From Deltaproteobacteria bacterium (GTDB taxonomy: Bacteria > Desulfobacterota > DSM-4660 > Desulfatiglandales > HGW-15): a stretch of DNA of 64,000 nucleotides. The stretch is taken from positions 1-64,000 of the forward strand of contig JAGVAP010000120.1 in NCBI GenBank assembly GCA_020060215.1, in the 5' to 3' direction. How positions within the stretch are numbered: the first letter of the stretch is position 1; each line of letters begins with the position of its first letter. The notes beneath the pieces are model-generated. The model did no database searches and had not been told where the DNA came from. It was given only the letters and a program-made list of their open reading frames with translations. This document shows, piece after piece, positions 46,034-55,586 of the stretch. The translations under genes were made by a program, and so were the position numbers.

Positions 46034-47467
46034 CTACCCGTGCAGGGCCCGGTCAGCGGCTTTAAGGGCCGCCTCGGCCATTATTTCTGAAAGTGTCGGA
46101 TGTGCGTGGATCGTGCCGGCCATTTCATTAACGGTCAGGCCATGTTGCACGGCCAAAGCTCCTTCGGCGATTAAATCCGTAGCATGAGCGCCGATCAGGT
46201 GAACTCCCAAGATTTTTCCACTGCCTGCCTCGGAGATAATCTTGGCATGACCGGCCAATTCATTGATGACCTGGGCTTTGCCCATGGACCGGTAAAGCAC
46301 TGTGTCGGATCGGGCCGCGATACCCATTTCAGCCGCCCGTGATTCAGAGATCCCGACCGTGGCTACCTCCGGGATGGTGAAAATGGCGTTCGGAATCACA
46401 CGGTAGTCCATCGTTTTTTCTCCGCCCATAGCATTTTCAGCCGCGACTTGGGCTTCAGCCGAAGCGGCATGGGCGAGCATTATCTTTTCCGGACCCAAAA
46501 TGTCGCCGATGGCATAAACGCCGGGAGCGCTCGTCCGCATATGGTCATCGACCTGAATCCATCCTTTTTCGGTGACAGCTACGCCGATACCGGCAAGCCC
46601 GACACCGGAAGTCGCTGGGCTCCGACCGATAGACACCAGAACCCTGTCCACCGACACGACAAAAGGCTCTTTTTTCTTTTCCCTCAAATCTACCGAAAAG
46701 GGGGATGGCCCGATGGTTACTGCCGTGCCGCTTGTGGTCTTGGTAACCTCCATCACGGTCCGATTGACATGAATATCGATCTTGCGCTTTTTCATCTCTC
46801 TCTGGAGCACTTTGGAACATTCGGCGTCTACTGATGGAAGCGGTAGTAGCCTGTCGAGAGTCTCCACCACCGTCACCCGTGATCCAAAAGCTGATAGGAT
46901 GCAGGCGAACTCACAGCCAATCACGCCGCCTCCCACAATGAGGATCGATTCCGGGACTTCCGCCAGCTCCAGAATATCGTTGCTTGATAGAATCCGCTCA
47001 CCGTCGAACGGAAAGGACGGTATGTTTGCCGGTGTCGATCCCATCGCAAGGATCAAGCGGTCAAAGGAAAGGGTGTTATTTTCACCTGATATCGTAGTTA
47101 TGGTGGCAACCCCGGGCCCCTCTATCACACCCTTGCCCTTCAGCAACCGGATTTTGTGGTGGCTTAACAGCATTTCGATTCCCTTAATCTGCGCATTAAT
47201 CACAGCAGCCTTCCGAGCCATTAGCCGAGCCATGTCCAGACGTGTCACCTCATTCACGGAAATCCCGAATTTTGCCGCCTGATTTATTTTGTCTAAAAGA
47301 TCGGCCGAGGTCTTCATAATTTTGGATGGAATGCAGCCCCGGTTGAGGCAGGTTCCTCCAACATTATCTTTCTCAACCAGCGTCACCTCGCCACCCAACT
47401 GAGCCGCCCGTACCGCAGCCACATAGCCACCGGGGCCTGCTCCGAGTACCAAAATTTTTTTAGTCAC
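46034..47467 (-). CDS. lpd: dihydrolipoyl dehydrogenase
   Basis: A 477-residue flavoprotein. FAD-binding GAGPGGYVAAVRAAQLGG, redox-active GGTCLNRGCIPSK, NAD-binding IVGGGVIGCEFACILSAFGS, and the C-terminal interface with His-Glu (GTIHAHPTLSEIMAEAA). It reoxidises the lipoyl group of GcvH (L protein). It lies downstream of gcvPB, with the TetR gene on the other strand between them. Confidence 0.95.
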   Translation of the reverse strand: MTKKILVLGAGPGGYVAAVRAAQLGGEVTLVEKDNVGGTCLNRGCIPSKIMKTSADLLDKINQAAKFGISVNEVTRLDMARLMARKAAVINAQIKGIEMLLSHHKIRLLKGKGVIEGPGVATITTISGENNTLSFDRLILAMGSTPANIPSFPFDGERILSSNDILELAEVPESILIVGGGVIGCEFACILSAFGSRVTVVETLDRLLPLPSVDAECSKVLQREMKKRKIDIHVNRTVMEVTKTTSGTAVTIGPSPFSVDLREKKKEPFVVSVDRVLVSIGRSPATSGVGLAGIGVAVTEKGWIQVDDHMRTSAPGVYAIGDILGPEKIMLAHAASAEAQVAAENAMGGEKTMDYRVIPNAIFTIPEVATVGISESRAAEMGIAARSDTVLYRSMGKAQVINELAGHAKIISEAGSGKILGVHLIGAHATDLIAEGALAVQHGLTVNEMAGTIHAHPTLSEIMAEAALKAADRALHG

Positions 47468-47542
47468 GAGGCCTTCTCCTTCTGTTATCGATTTGTTGAT
47501 TATTTTCCATAAACGAGTTACTTAGGGACATCTTTCAGTAAA

Positions 47543-47557
47543 AAGATCATTAATCTT
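47543..47557. promoter_or_regulatory. small inverted repeat between lpd and tetR
   Basis: AAGAT-CATTA-ATCTT in the A/T-rich space between the divergent lpd and TetR genes. Position fits an operator, but the arms are short. Confidence 0.3.
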
Positions 47558-47729
47558 AAAAACGGGTGACGAAGGAGATTCCGCTTTTCGCCCAGGAATT
47601 GAACAGCTTGCACTCGTTATATCCTCGATCCATGGTAACCATCGAACCAGGAGCGGCCTTTACTTTAGACAATTGAACTTCGTTCTAAGAAACATCCAAT
47701 CCGGACATCAAATCAGGAGAAATACCAAA

Positions 47730-48410
47730 TTGATAAATCTTAAGAAGTTCTCTCTCCGAGAAAGAAAAAAAGCCCAAACCCGTTTATCCATATTGGATTC
47801 TGTCATCAAACGTCTATATGACAAACCTCTCGTCAACATTACCATTGAAGAGATTTGCGATGATGTACAGATCTCCAGGGGCACCTTTTTTCAATATTTT
47901 CCTCAAAAAACGGATGTATTCGTCTTGTATGGCCTGCTTTGGAACCTCGAAGCCCTCTGGCTTGCAACAAAGACACCCAATATTTCTCCGGGGATTAATG
48001 CCCTTGAGTATGTCTTTAAAAAGCATAGTCAAAAGGTAGATGAGCATCCAAGGCTTTGGATGGAAATTATTGCGATTAGAGCGCTTGAACCTCATACATT
48101 CGCTCAAATGGGCAGTAGAGAAAGAGATAAAATAAGTCCTGCTGAACGCGCTATTCGGTTTCCGGACTATAAAGGGATAGAATCTATTCCAGAAGGAAAT
48201 TTTAAAAGGCTCTTCCAGGGTAATCTAAAAGCTGCCATCGAAAAAGGAGAGCTGCCTGAAAGCACGGACGTAAAATCTGCTTATTTGTCTTTAGCTTGCA
48301 TTTTTTATGGCGTTCCCCTGATGTCTTTTGATAAGCCCAAGATGAACTGTGCAAGCGCTTATCAAAAACAGCTTCGCATTCTATGGAAAGGACTGGGAGC
48401 TAGCGTATAA
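47730..48410 (+). CDS. TetR-family regulator of the glycine module
   Basis: Start set at the TTG 47730 because AGGAGA lies upstream; the frame is open to 47673. The 226-residue product has the TetR helix-turn-helix (ERKKAQTRLSILDSVIKRLY, ITIEEICDDVQISRGTFFQY F) and a ligand domain of six or more helices. Its A/T content is clearly higher than that of its neighbours, a sign of separate origin. Placed within the gcv genes, it probably controls them and may sense glycine or a conjugate. Confidence 0.85.
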   Translation: MINLKKFSLRERKKAQTRLSILDSVIKRLYDKPLVNITIEEICDDVQISRGTFFQYFPQKTDVFVLYGLLWNLEALWLATKTPNISPGINALEYVFKKHSQKVDEHPRLWMEIIAIRALEPHTFAQMGSRERDKISPAERAIRFPDYKGIESIPEGNFKRLFQGNLKAAIEKGELPESTDVKSAYLSLACIFYGVPLMSFDKPKMNCASAYQKQLRILWKGLGASV

Positions 48411-48484
48411 GACCAATTGCTCCAGGCTCCTTTTCTATCTGCTGGGACGTGATCCGGTCGGGACGGATCTGAAATCTTCTGGCA

Positions 48485-49948
48485 TCAACAGCCCGACAGG
48501 CAAGGATTGCGTGCTGCCCCGGTCTCGTCCAGACGCCGGACCTTGGTGACGGTTGGTGCGGCAAAAAGTTTTTCCGGGTTTTCTGCGGCCTCCTCGGCGA
48601 TCCGGATCATCGCGTCGATGAACCGGTCGATGTCCTCCTTGGATTCACTCTCCGTGGGCTCGATCATGATGGCGCCGTGCACGACGAGAGGGAAGTAAAT
48701 CGTTGGCGGATGAAATCCCATGTCCATCAACCGCTTGGCTACGTCCAGCGTGGAGATCTTGTAAGGCGTGAGTAGCTTGTCCGAAAACACGCACTCGTGC
48801 ATGCAGGGTCGATCATAGGCCAAATGATAGACGCCCTTTAAGCGTTCTTTGACGTAATTGGCGCTCAGAACCGCGTACTGGCTGACCTTTTTAAGCAACG
48901 CACCCAGCGACAGGATGTAACTGTATGCCCTGACTTGAACACCGAAATTCCCATAGAAGGCGTGGAGCTTGCCGATGGATTGAGGAACATCTTCCATGAG
49001 GACGTACTTCTCACCGTCCTTCACCACCCGCGGAACCGGCAGAAACGGTGCAAGCTTTTCAACAACGCAAATCGGGCCGCTACCGGGACCGCCACCGCCG
49101 TGGGGGGTTGAGAAGGTCTTATGAAGATTCAAGTGCATGACGTCCACACCAGTCGCCTTCAGGTTTACGATTCCCATAATGGCGTTCATGTTGGCGCCGT
49201 CGCCGTAAACGAGCCCACCTTTCGCATGAACGATTTCGGCCACCTGGCGGATGTTCTCTTCGAAAATACCCAGGGTGTTGGGGTTAGTGATCATGATGCC
49301 GGCAGTGTCCTCGTCCATCAGTTCGACCACCGCTTCCGGGGAGAGCACACCCTGATCATTGCTTTTGAGCGGAACGGCTTTAAAACCACACAAGGCCGCG
49401 CTGGCAGGGTTGGTTCCGTGAGCCGTGTCGGGGATCAGCACCTTGCTGCGCGGCTTGCCGAGGCTTTTATGGTAGGCCGAAAAGATCAGCATGCCTGCCA
49501 GCTCCCCTTGGGAGCCAGCGGAAGGCTGAAGGCTGACGGCGTCCATCCCGGTAACCTCGGACAGATAGCGTTCGAGATCGTATATCAGCTTGAGAGACCC
49601 CTGGCTCAGTTCAACCGGCAGCAGCGGATGAGCGCCCGCCATCCCTGCAAGTGCGGCCTGACGGTCATTGGTCTTGGGGTTGTACTTCATGGTGCAAGAC
49701 CCCAGCGGGTACATACCGCTTTCAACTCCGAAATTCCATTGCGAGAGACGCGTGAAGTGCCGCGTTACCTCGAGCTCGGATAGATCCGGGAAATCGGGCC
49801 CCGCACCTTTTAGGGACGCATCGAGCGAGGCCGCCTCTACATCCCGTCTGGGAAGAGAGAAGCCGCACCGCCCTCTGGCCCCTTTTTCCCACAGCAGGGG
49901 CTCGTTGAAGATCAAGCCCGTAGTACCAACGAATGGATTCATGCGCAC
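48485..49948 (-). CDS. gcvPB: glycine dehydrogenase (decarboxylating) subunit 2
   Basis: A 487-residue PLP enzyme. PLP lysine in LNLHKTFSTPHGGGGPGSG; also GSCTMKYNPKTND near the start and LQPSAGSQGELAGMLIFSAY. This is the C-terminal half of the P protein in the two-subunit form. With GcvPA it decarboxylates glycine and loads aminomethyl onto GcvH. Overlaps gcvPA by ten bases. Confidence 0.95.
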   Translation of the reverse strand: MRMNPFVGTTGLIFNEPLLWEKGARGRCGFSLPRRDVEAASLDASLKGAGPDFPDLSELEVTRHFTRLSQWNFGVESGMYPLGSCTMKYNPKTNDRQAALAGMAGAHPLLPVELSQGSLKLIYDLERYLSEVTGMDAVSLQPSAGSQGELAGMLIFSAYHKSLGKPRSKVLIPDTAHGTNPASAALCGFKAVPLKSNDQGVLSPEAVVELMDEDTAGIMITNPNTLGIFEENIRQVAEIVHAKGGLVYGDGANMNAIMGIVNLKATGVDVMHLNLHKTFSTPHGGGGPGSGPICVVEKLAPFLPVPRVVKDGEKYVLMEDVPQSIGKLHAFYGNFGVQVRAYSYILSLGALLKKVSQYAVLSANYVKERLKGVYHLAYDRPCMHECVFSDKLLTPYKISTLDVAKRLMDMGFHPPTIYFPLVVHGAIMIEPTESESKEDIDRFIDAMIRIAEEAAENPEKLFAAPTVTKVRRLDETGAARNPCLSGC

Positions 49949-51276
49949 ACCTCCTTGACCAGATGATCGAGATCCTCTCTGCTGCTCGTTTCCGTAACGC
50001 AGAAAAGATAATGATCGGAAAGCTCCGGATAATATGCAGCCAGAGGCAGGCCTGCCACGATTTTCTTCTCTATCAGGCTCCGGTAGGTAGCATCAAAGCC
50101 CTTAGGGAACTGGACAACGAACTCGTTGAAAGTGGGGGCTGCGAAGGGTAGAGCGAATCCGGCATTCGCAAAGGCGTTTTTCAGATACTCGGCCTTGTCG
50201 CGGTTGAGCGTCGCCAGCTCCCCAACACCCGTGCCGCCCACCGAGGCCATGTACATAACGCTCATCGTGGCGCAAAGGCCCTGGTTGGAGCAGATGTTCG
50301 AGGTCGCTTTCTCGCGGCGGATATGTTGCTCCCGGGTAGCAAGCGTCAGCACAAACCCGCGTTTTCCGTCCAAATCCTTCGTCAGGCCGACAAGCCGTCC
50401 TGGCATGTTGCGAACATATTGCATCTTGGAGGCGAACATCCCGAGGCCCGGCCCCCCGAAAGACTGTGGGATGCCGAGACTCTGCCCCTCGCCGCAAGCG
50501 ATATCGGCCCCAAGGCTCCCTGGGTTTTTCAGCAGGCCATAGGCGAGCGGCTCGCTGAAGGCTGTGACGAACAACGTCTTGGGGTCGTCATGGATGGCGA
50601 CGTCAGCTTTTTTCAAATCCTCGATGCAGCCGAAAAAATTGGGGGACTGAACGGCCACGGCGGCGAGTTCAGCCAAACCAGCGATGGCGGAAAGATCAGT
50701 CCGGCCGTCTTTGAGGTAAGGGATCTCGACGATTTCGAAGCCAGTGGGCCTGAAATAGGTTTCTACCACCCGGCGGTAAAGAGGGTGGATTGCCTTAGAG
50801 ACGGCGACCCTCCTGCGGCGACTTATGCGAGTAGACATAAGAAGGGCTTCGGCAAGTGCTGATGCGCCGTCGTACATAGACGCATTGGCGACTTCCAACC
50901 CTAACAAGCGGCACACCAGGGTCTGGTATTCAAATATGGCCTGAAGGGTGCCCTGACTGATCTCGGGCTGATACGGAGTATATGCGGTGTATACCTCGCT
51001 TCTTCCGGCAAGATAGGGAACGACGGCTGGAATAAAATGGCTGTAACTGCCGGCCCCAATGTAAATTTTATATTCGGGTGATACGGCGTTTTCTCGGGCA
51101 AGCCCTTCCATATGTCGGTTCAATTCCCATTCCGTCAATGGCTCGGGCAACTTCATTTCATCCTTTCTACGGCAGTCTTCCGGTATGGCGGCGAATAAAT
51201 CCTCGATGCTCTTTGCGCCAACGGTCGCGAGCATCGCCGTGATGTCCTCAGCGGTTTGCGGCAGGTATCGCATCAT
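49939..51276 (-). CDS. gcvPA: glycine dehydrogenase (decarboxylating) subunit 1
   Basis: A 445-residue P-protein subunit (YIGAGSYSHFIPAVVPYLAG, TPYQPEISQGTLQAIFEYQT, ASMYDGASALAEALLM, GGPGLGMFASKMQYVRNMPG). Its ATG overlaps the gcvH stop by four bases. It pairs with GcvPB. Confidence 0.95.
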   Translation of the reverse strand: MMRYLPQTAEDITAMLATVGAKSIEDLFAAIPEDCRRKDEMKLPEPLTEWELNRHMEGLARENAVSPEYKIYIGAGSYSHFIPAVVPYLAGRSEVYTAYTPYQPEISQGTLQAIFEYQTLVCRLLGLEVANASMYDGASALAEALLMSTRISRRRRVAVSKAIHPLYRRVVETYFRPTGFEIVEIPYLKDGRTDLSAIAGLAELAAVAVQSPNFFGCIEDLKKADVAIHDDPKTLFVTAFSEPLAYGLLKNPGSLGADIACGEGQSLGIPQSFGGPGLGMFASKMQYVRNMPGRLVGLTKDLDGKRGFVLTLATREQHIRREKATSNICSNQGLCATMSVMYMASVGGTGVGELATLNRDKAEYLKNAFANAGFALPFAAPTFNEFVVQFPKGFDATYRSLIEKKIVAGLPLAAYYPELSDHYLFCVTETSSREDLDHLVKEVCA

Positions 51277-51677
51277 CGTTTTCCTTTCACCATTTCTAAA
51301 TAAGCGGCATGGTCCATCAGCCCTTTTTGATCGGATGGGGTCTCCGGCTTCAACTTGATCAGCCAGCCCTCTCCATATGGATCGGTATTGATCAATGCAG
51401 GAGTGTCTTGAAGGGCCTCGTTAATGGCGATGATTTCACCAGCGACCGGTATATAAACTTCGGAAACGGCCTTAACGGATTCCAGCGTTCCAAATGGCTG
51501 TCCTTGGATGAAGGAATCTCCGACAGTAGGCAATTCCGCAAACACAATGTCACCCAACTGATCTTGAGCGTAGTCGGAAATGCCGATGACAAATTCACTT
51601 CCCATTTGACGCACCCATTCATGATTACGACTGTATAAAACGTCGTTGGGTAAAACGAGCTTGTCGAGTTCTTTCAT
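51273..51677 (-). CDS. gcvH: glycine cleavage H protein
   Basis: A 134-residue lipoyl carrier (HEWVRQMGSEFVIGISDYAQ, LGDIVFAELP, FGTLESVKAVSEVYIPVAGE). The lipoylated Lys is the one in ESVKAVSE. It shuttles aminomethyl between P and T proteins and electrons to Lpd. Confidence 0.96.
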   Translation of the reverse strand: MKELDKLVLPNDVLYSRNHEWVRQMGSEFVIGISDYAQDQLGDIVFAELPTVGDSFIQGQPFGTLESVKAVSEVYIPVAGEIIAINEALQDTPALINTDPYGEGWLIKLKPETPSDQKGLMDHAAYLEMVKGKR

Positions 51678-51770
51678 GGTCTGACCTCCTGGTCGGTTAG
51701 CGACGGCAGTTGTCCCCGTTAATGAGTGAACTGGAAACTAATTAGTTTTGCTTGATTCAAAATCCTACCT

Positions 51771-53036
51771 CTACACCATCTCGTGGATAGGGCGCCGAGC
51801 CGTGCGATCCGGCCGAATGTCCCGGACGATTTCGACTTCAATTTTTCGGCGGGAATCCACAAGTAGGATTCGCTCTCCGGGCGTCAATGCATTTATAGTC
51901 TTGACGAAACCGCAGGAGATTCCCTTGGCGCTGAATCCCTCGGGTTTGTCCGGACTGGCAAGGCTGAAGATGCGTTCCCCCACCCGGCCGATCGCCATGT
52001 CCGTGACACAGGTGAGCACGGTGCCGATCTCGTTTCCTGACAGATCCGCCACTTTGGCTGGGAGGGATACTTTTCGCAGATCGAACCCTGCAAAGGGAAG
52101 CGTATATTCCGGGCTTTGAACGTTTAACAGGGCTTTTGCCCCGAGGAAGTCCTTAGAAAAGCCTTTGCCCTTCCCGGTCAAAGGTAGCGCAAACTCCCAG
52201 GGGGTGTTGATAAACTGCCAGGTTCCAATGTCCTGATGGGACAGGGGCAGCACAGCACCGGTGCGAAGGGAATCGCGTGCCGCCAAGCCGCACGCGATGA
52301 GGCCGAACTGCTTTCCGGCATCAAGCGCCGTTTTCCAGAGAGAGACGACCTTACCCGGATGGATAAAAATCTCGAAACCGAATTCACCGGTGTAGCCTGT
52401 ACGGGATAAAAGGACCGGCGTGCCATCGGTGAGCCTAACCACAGCGGCGCTCGGATCCGTCGGGTCAAAATGACCCTTGAACGAAAAGTAAGGCATCCGA
52501 CTCAGAACCGATTCCGAATTGAAAATAATCTTCTTGATGATTCTGGCCGCCGCCCGTCCCTGGATGTCAACCTTCCCCACCTGATCCGTGAGATCCGAGA
52601 TGGTGACTCTTCGGCCATCCTTCTGCCGGTTGAGGTGCTCTGCAATAGGCCTGCCCATACCGGCGTTCACCACCAGCATATAGTTGTCAGGAGCTATCTG
52701 GCTTACAATGCTGTCATCGATCACCCAGCCCTTTTCGTTGAGGAACGCGCCATATACGCATCTGCCAGGGGAGAGAGGCTCTTTTTTCGATCCCGTGCAG
52801 ACGAACAGATCCTGGGTAAAGCAATATTGCAACAACTCCAGGGCATTTGGCCCTGAGACAAGCAGGACGGCCATGTGGCTCGTGTCGAAAAGGCCGGCTG
52901 CGTTGATCACGGCCAGGTGCTCATTCTTGGCGGAGGCGTACCACAACGGCATGTCATATCCACCGAAGGTTGCAATGTTGGCGCCGTTAGCGACATGCCA
53001 ACCATAGAGGGGGGTTTTATTTAGCACCTTTTCCAT
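51771..53036 (-). CDS. gcvT: glycine cleavage T protein (aminomethyltransferase)
   Basis: A 421-residue tetrahydrofolate-dependent aminomethyltransferase (NAAGLFDTSHMAVLLVSGPN, LLSRTGYTGEFGFEIFIHPG, CGLAARDSLRTGAVLPLSHQ, RKVSLPAKVADLSGNEIGT V). It is longer than the usual 360-370 residues, with a Cys-containing insert near 80. It is the first gene of gcvT-H-PA-PB on the minus strand. No glycine riboswitch is visible in the short A/T-rich leader. Confidence 0.93.
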   Translation of the reverse strand: MEKVLNKTPLYGWHVANGANIATFGGYDMPLWYASAKNEHLAVINAAGLFDTSHMAVLLVSGPNALELLQYCFTQDLFVCTGSKKEPLSPGRCVYGAFLNEKGWVIDDSIVSQIAPDNYMLVVNAGMGRPIAEHLNRQKDGRRVTISDLTDQVGKVDIQGRAAARIIKKIIFNSESVLSRMPYFSFKGHFDPTDPSAAVVRLTDGTPVLLSRTGYTGEFGFEIFIHPGKVVSLWKTALDAGKQFGLIACGLAARDSLRTGAVLPLSHQDIGTWQFINTPWEFALPLTGKGKGFSKDFLGAKALLNVQSPEYTLPFAGFDLRKVSLPAKVADLSGNEIGTVLTCVTDMAIGRVGERIFSLASPDKPEGFSAKGISCGFVKTINALTPGERILLVDSRRKIEVEIVRDIRPDRTARRPIHEMV

Positions 53037-53165
53037 ATGTATCTCTCCAAAATATTAACTTAACGATCATAAAAATATAAGCAAATAACCATACTATAGT
53101 CTAATATTTTACTTGACATCATATTTGAACCACAATATGAAAATGGAAGATACCCGCGAAGAGAA

Positions 53166-53793
53166 GGCACTGTCAACTGTTTTGTGTGAAACTGTTCTGA
53201 GCCAAACATTTGAGGAAAGGCAGCTTCGTAGACACTTTTCCTATGGGTTTAGACCTCCAAGTCAGTCCATTTTCAGACAGATAAGAGGCAGCAACGTGTA
53301 GCAGGACGTCGTTCCTGCGACGATTTTCATAGGTTTGGTTTGGTTCAAACTTTTTGTTGACCCTTTCAATTATGAAGACCCGCTCCAAACCGCTAAGGCC
53401 ATCCATAATTCCAGGAGTAATCATGCTCCCGGCAAGACATCTTCCTTTCATGTCCCTGACCTCACGCCAGTTGGATGCGGGTACCTTATCTCCGGCCTGC
53501 AGGCCCAACACTGTCCGCCGTCCCTCCGTAGTCACTCCGATGGACACAAAAACAGGGACCTTCTCGACCGAACCCTTAACTCCTCATGGAGAAATTGGTT
53601 CCATTCACAGAGATGTACTTGATCGGCTCTTTGGACAGATCGCCTTCGCGCCAGGCCTCAACGGCCTCAGTTGGTTGCTGACCTTGCTCACTTCGGCGGC
53701 GGAGACCTCTTCACCGACGCCTTTTAGGGTGAGATCCCGGGGGTAGGAGCCATTGGGGTGATTGGACTTACCTTTCACTTCATTGCGAGACAC
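53166..53793 (-). mobile_element. IS256-family element remnant
   Basis: The minus strand carries pieces of an IS256/Mutator-type transposase in two frames: SIGVTTEGRRTVLGLQAGDK, MKGRCLAGSMITPGIMDGLS, then after an internal deletion the C-terminal end (WRSKPIGKVSTKLPFLKCLA, FTQNS). Next to the stop is an end-like sequence (GGCACTGTCAACTGTTTTG, 53166-53184) typical for the family. The N-terminal third and the other end are gone. It separates gcvT from the DUF5058 operon. Confidence 0.75.
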
Positions 53794-53846
53794 TGGAGGC
53801 TACTTAACCATTTAACTCAAACGGTCAAAAAAAGGAGGAAACGTCG

Positions 53847-54572
53847 ATGGAACCTGAATGGCTGAAGTATGCTACTGGCTTTGGTATGTGGTTTATCGGA
53901 TGCTTAACTGCCGGCAACGCGTTACTCCTCTCGTTCATAGTTTATAAGAAGGCGTATCGCTATGGCCGCAAAATGGGTTTGAAAGAACATAACATTCGGG
54001 AATCGGTCAAGGCATCTTTGATTACCGCGCTCGGCCCTTCTATGGGGATTTTTGTGGGAATGACCGTTTTAGTCATCGCGATGGGGGGAGCGGTGGCCTT
54101 CATTCGTGAATCCGCCGGCGTGGGCTCGATCATGTTTGAGTTGATCTCATCCCGGTCCGGAGCAGAAGCTGCGGGCGTGCAACTGACCCGCGAGGGGATG
54201 ACTGCCATGGGTCTATCGACGATCCTGTGGACTATGGCTACCGGATCGGTTGCTTGGGTGCTCGTCGGTGGGGTTTTCACCCGCTGGTTGCCCAAGTTGA
54301 GAGATTTAATGGGTCAGGGAAACCCAAAGCAGATGGCTGTGATCTCGGCAGCGATCATGCTGGCAGCGTTTGGCCGGCTCTTTATATCCGATGGAATCGT
54401 TCCTTTGGTAAAAAAGGGGACGGTTGCGCCCTTCGCTGGAGCAGTTGTCTCTCTGGTTGTCGGCATCGGATGGTTGCTCTGGGCGGATAAGCTCAAGAAA
54501 CCGGAGATGAAGGAATATTTTCTGCTGGTTGCAATGATAGTGGGGATGGCCGTTGCTCAGGTGATACGCTGA
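53847..54572 (+). CDS. DUF5058-type membrane protein
   Basis: A 241-residue protein with about six helices (MWFIGCLTAGNALLLSFIVY, LITALGPSMGIFVGMTVLVI, LSTILWTMATGSVAWVLVGG, VVSLVVGIGWLLWADKLKKP). A strong AAAGGAGG site precedes the ATG. It matches my memory of the DUF5058 family, often encoded with a second membrane protein and a peptidase. Together they are probably a transporter for a peptide or amino-acid derivative. Confidence 0.78.
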   Translation: MEPEWLKYATGFGMWFIGCLTAGNALLLSFIVYKKAYRYGRKMGLKEHNIRESVKASLITALGPSMGIFVGMTVLVIAMGGAVAFIRESAGVGSIMFELISSRSGAEAAGVQLTREGMTAMGLSTILWTMATGSVAWVLVGGVFTRWLPKLRDLMGQGNPKQMAVISAAIMLAAFGRLFISDGIVPLVKKGTVAPFAGAVVSLVVGIGWLLWADKLKKPEMKEYFLLVAMIVGMAVAQVIR

Positions 54573-54617
54573 AAGCTTAGAGCCTATGAAACTGCACATG
54601 AATCATGGAGGTAGGGA

Positions 54618-55337
54618 ATGAATGAGAAAGCTGAGAAATATCATGGCATGAGCTCGCTGCCGGACGAACAAAAGGAAGCAATCATTAAAAATGAATACGG
54701 TTCCGAGATACATACCTGGGGCTTGACCTTGAGCTTGATCCATGCACTGATCATCTTCCTGCCCGCGCTGTTCCTATTCTTTGTGTATGATTTGTTCCCC
54801 GGCTGGGCAACCATAGGAAAGGCCTTTGCCTCCACAGCCGCAGTCGTTGGTCCCTACTGGTTTATAGAGCCGGTTTCATATTTCTTGGTCCTGGGGATTG
54901 GAGGAACCTACATTTCATTTTTGGGAGGAAATATCTCCAACATGCGGCTGCCCGTCTCAGCGGTAGCGCAGGAAGTGGCAGGTGTACGTGAGGGATCTCC
55001 GGAGGGTGAAATCATCGGAGCCATTGGGATCTCTGTCTCTCAGGTGATACTGACGGTTGCCGTGCTGGCAGGTGCCGTGCTGGTGACCTTAATCATCGAT
55101 ATCCTCCCCAAAAGCGTCACCGGCGCTTTCGATTTCCTTCTGCCGTGTTTGTGGGGGGCCATCTTTGGCCAGTTTGCCATTCGGGGGCTGCCATATGCTA
55201 TCATTGCCCTGATAGTTGGCATACCGATGGTACTGTTTTCGGGTATTCCAGCTTGGACCCAAATTCCCATCATGGTGTTTGGGCTTGCCATTCTGTCCCT
55301 CGTTCTGTTCAAGAAGGGGATCTGGATGCCGAACTAA
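54618..55337 (+). CDS. partner membrane protein of the DUF5058 gene
   Basis: A 239-residue protein with about six helices (LIHALIIFLPALFLFFVYDL, SYFLVLGIGGTYISFLGGNI, VILTVAVLAGAVLVTLIIDI, IMVFGLAILSLVLFKKGIWM) and a 35-residue acidic N terminus. It sits 45 bases after the DUF5058 gene with GGAGGTAGGG at the start. No named family recognised. Most likely the second half of the same transporter. Confidence 0.72.
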   Translation: MNEKAEKYHGMSSLPDEQKEAIIKNEYGSEIHTWGLTLSLIHALIIFLPALFLFFVYDLFPGWATIGKAFASTAAVVGPYWFIEPVSYFLVLGIGGTYISFLGGNISNMRLPVSAVAQEVAGVREGSPEGEIIGAIGISVSQVILTVAVLAGAVLVTLIIDILPKSVTGAFDFLLPCLWGAIFGQFAIRGLPYAIIALIVGIPMVLFSGIPAWTQIPIMVFGLAILSLVLFKKGIWMPN

Positions 55338-55586
55338 CAACTGACCCTTCTCGTCTCACGAGGTTGGCATTCCCACGGGTGTCATCCGGATAGAAATTCG
55401 GTGTCGGATTCCAGAGAACATGTTAATGCCGAGCCCTGAGACAGCCCTGAGACAACCGCTGGTTTCAGTTAAGTTCCACTAGATGAGCTGCGAATTCATG
55501 GATTGTTTTCCTGGGCATGGGTCCCATTGTCTATCAAACGTCGCGGCTTTCGTTAAGCCGGAGGAGGTGGCGTAATTAACTCGATC

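Noticed and set aside
53037..53165. Possible glycine riboswitch ahead of gcvT
   Set aside because: The leader is short and A/T-rich, with none of the conserved G+C-rich stems expected for that riboswitch.
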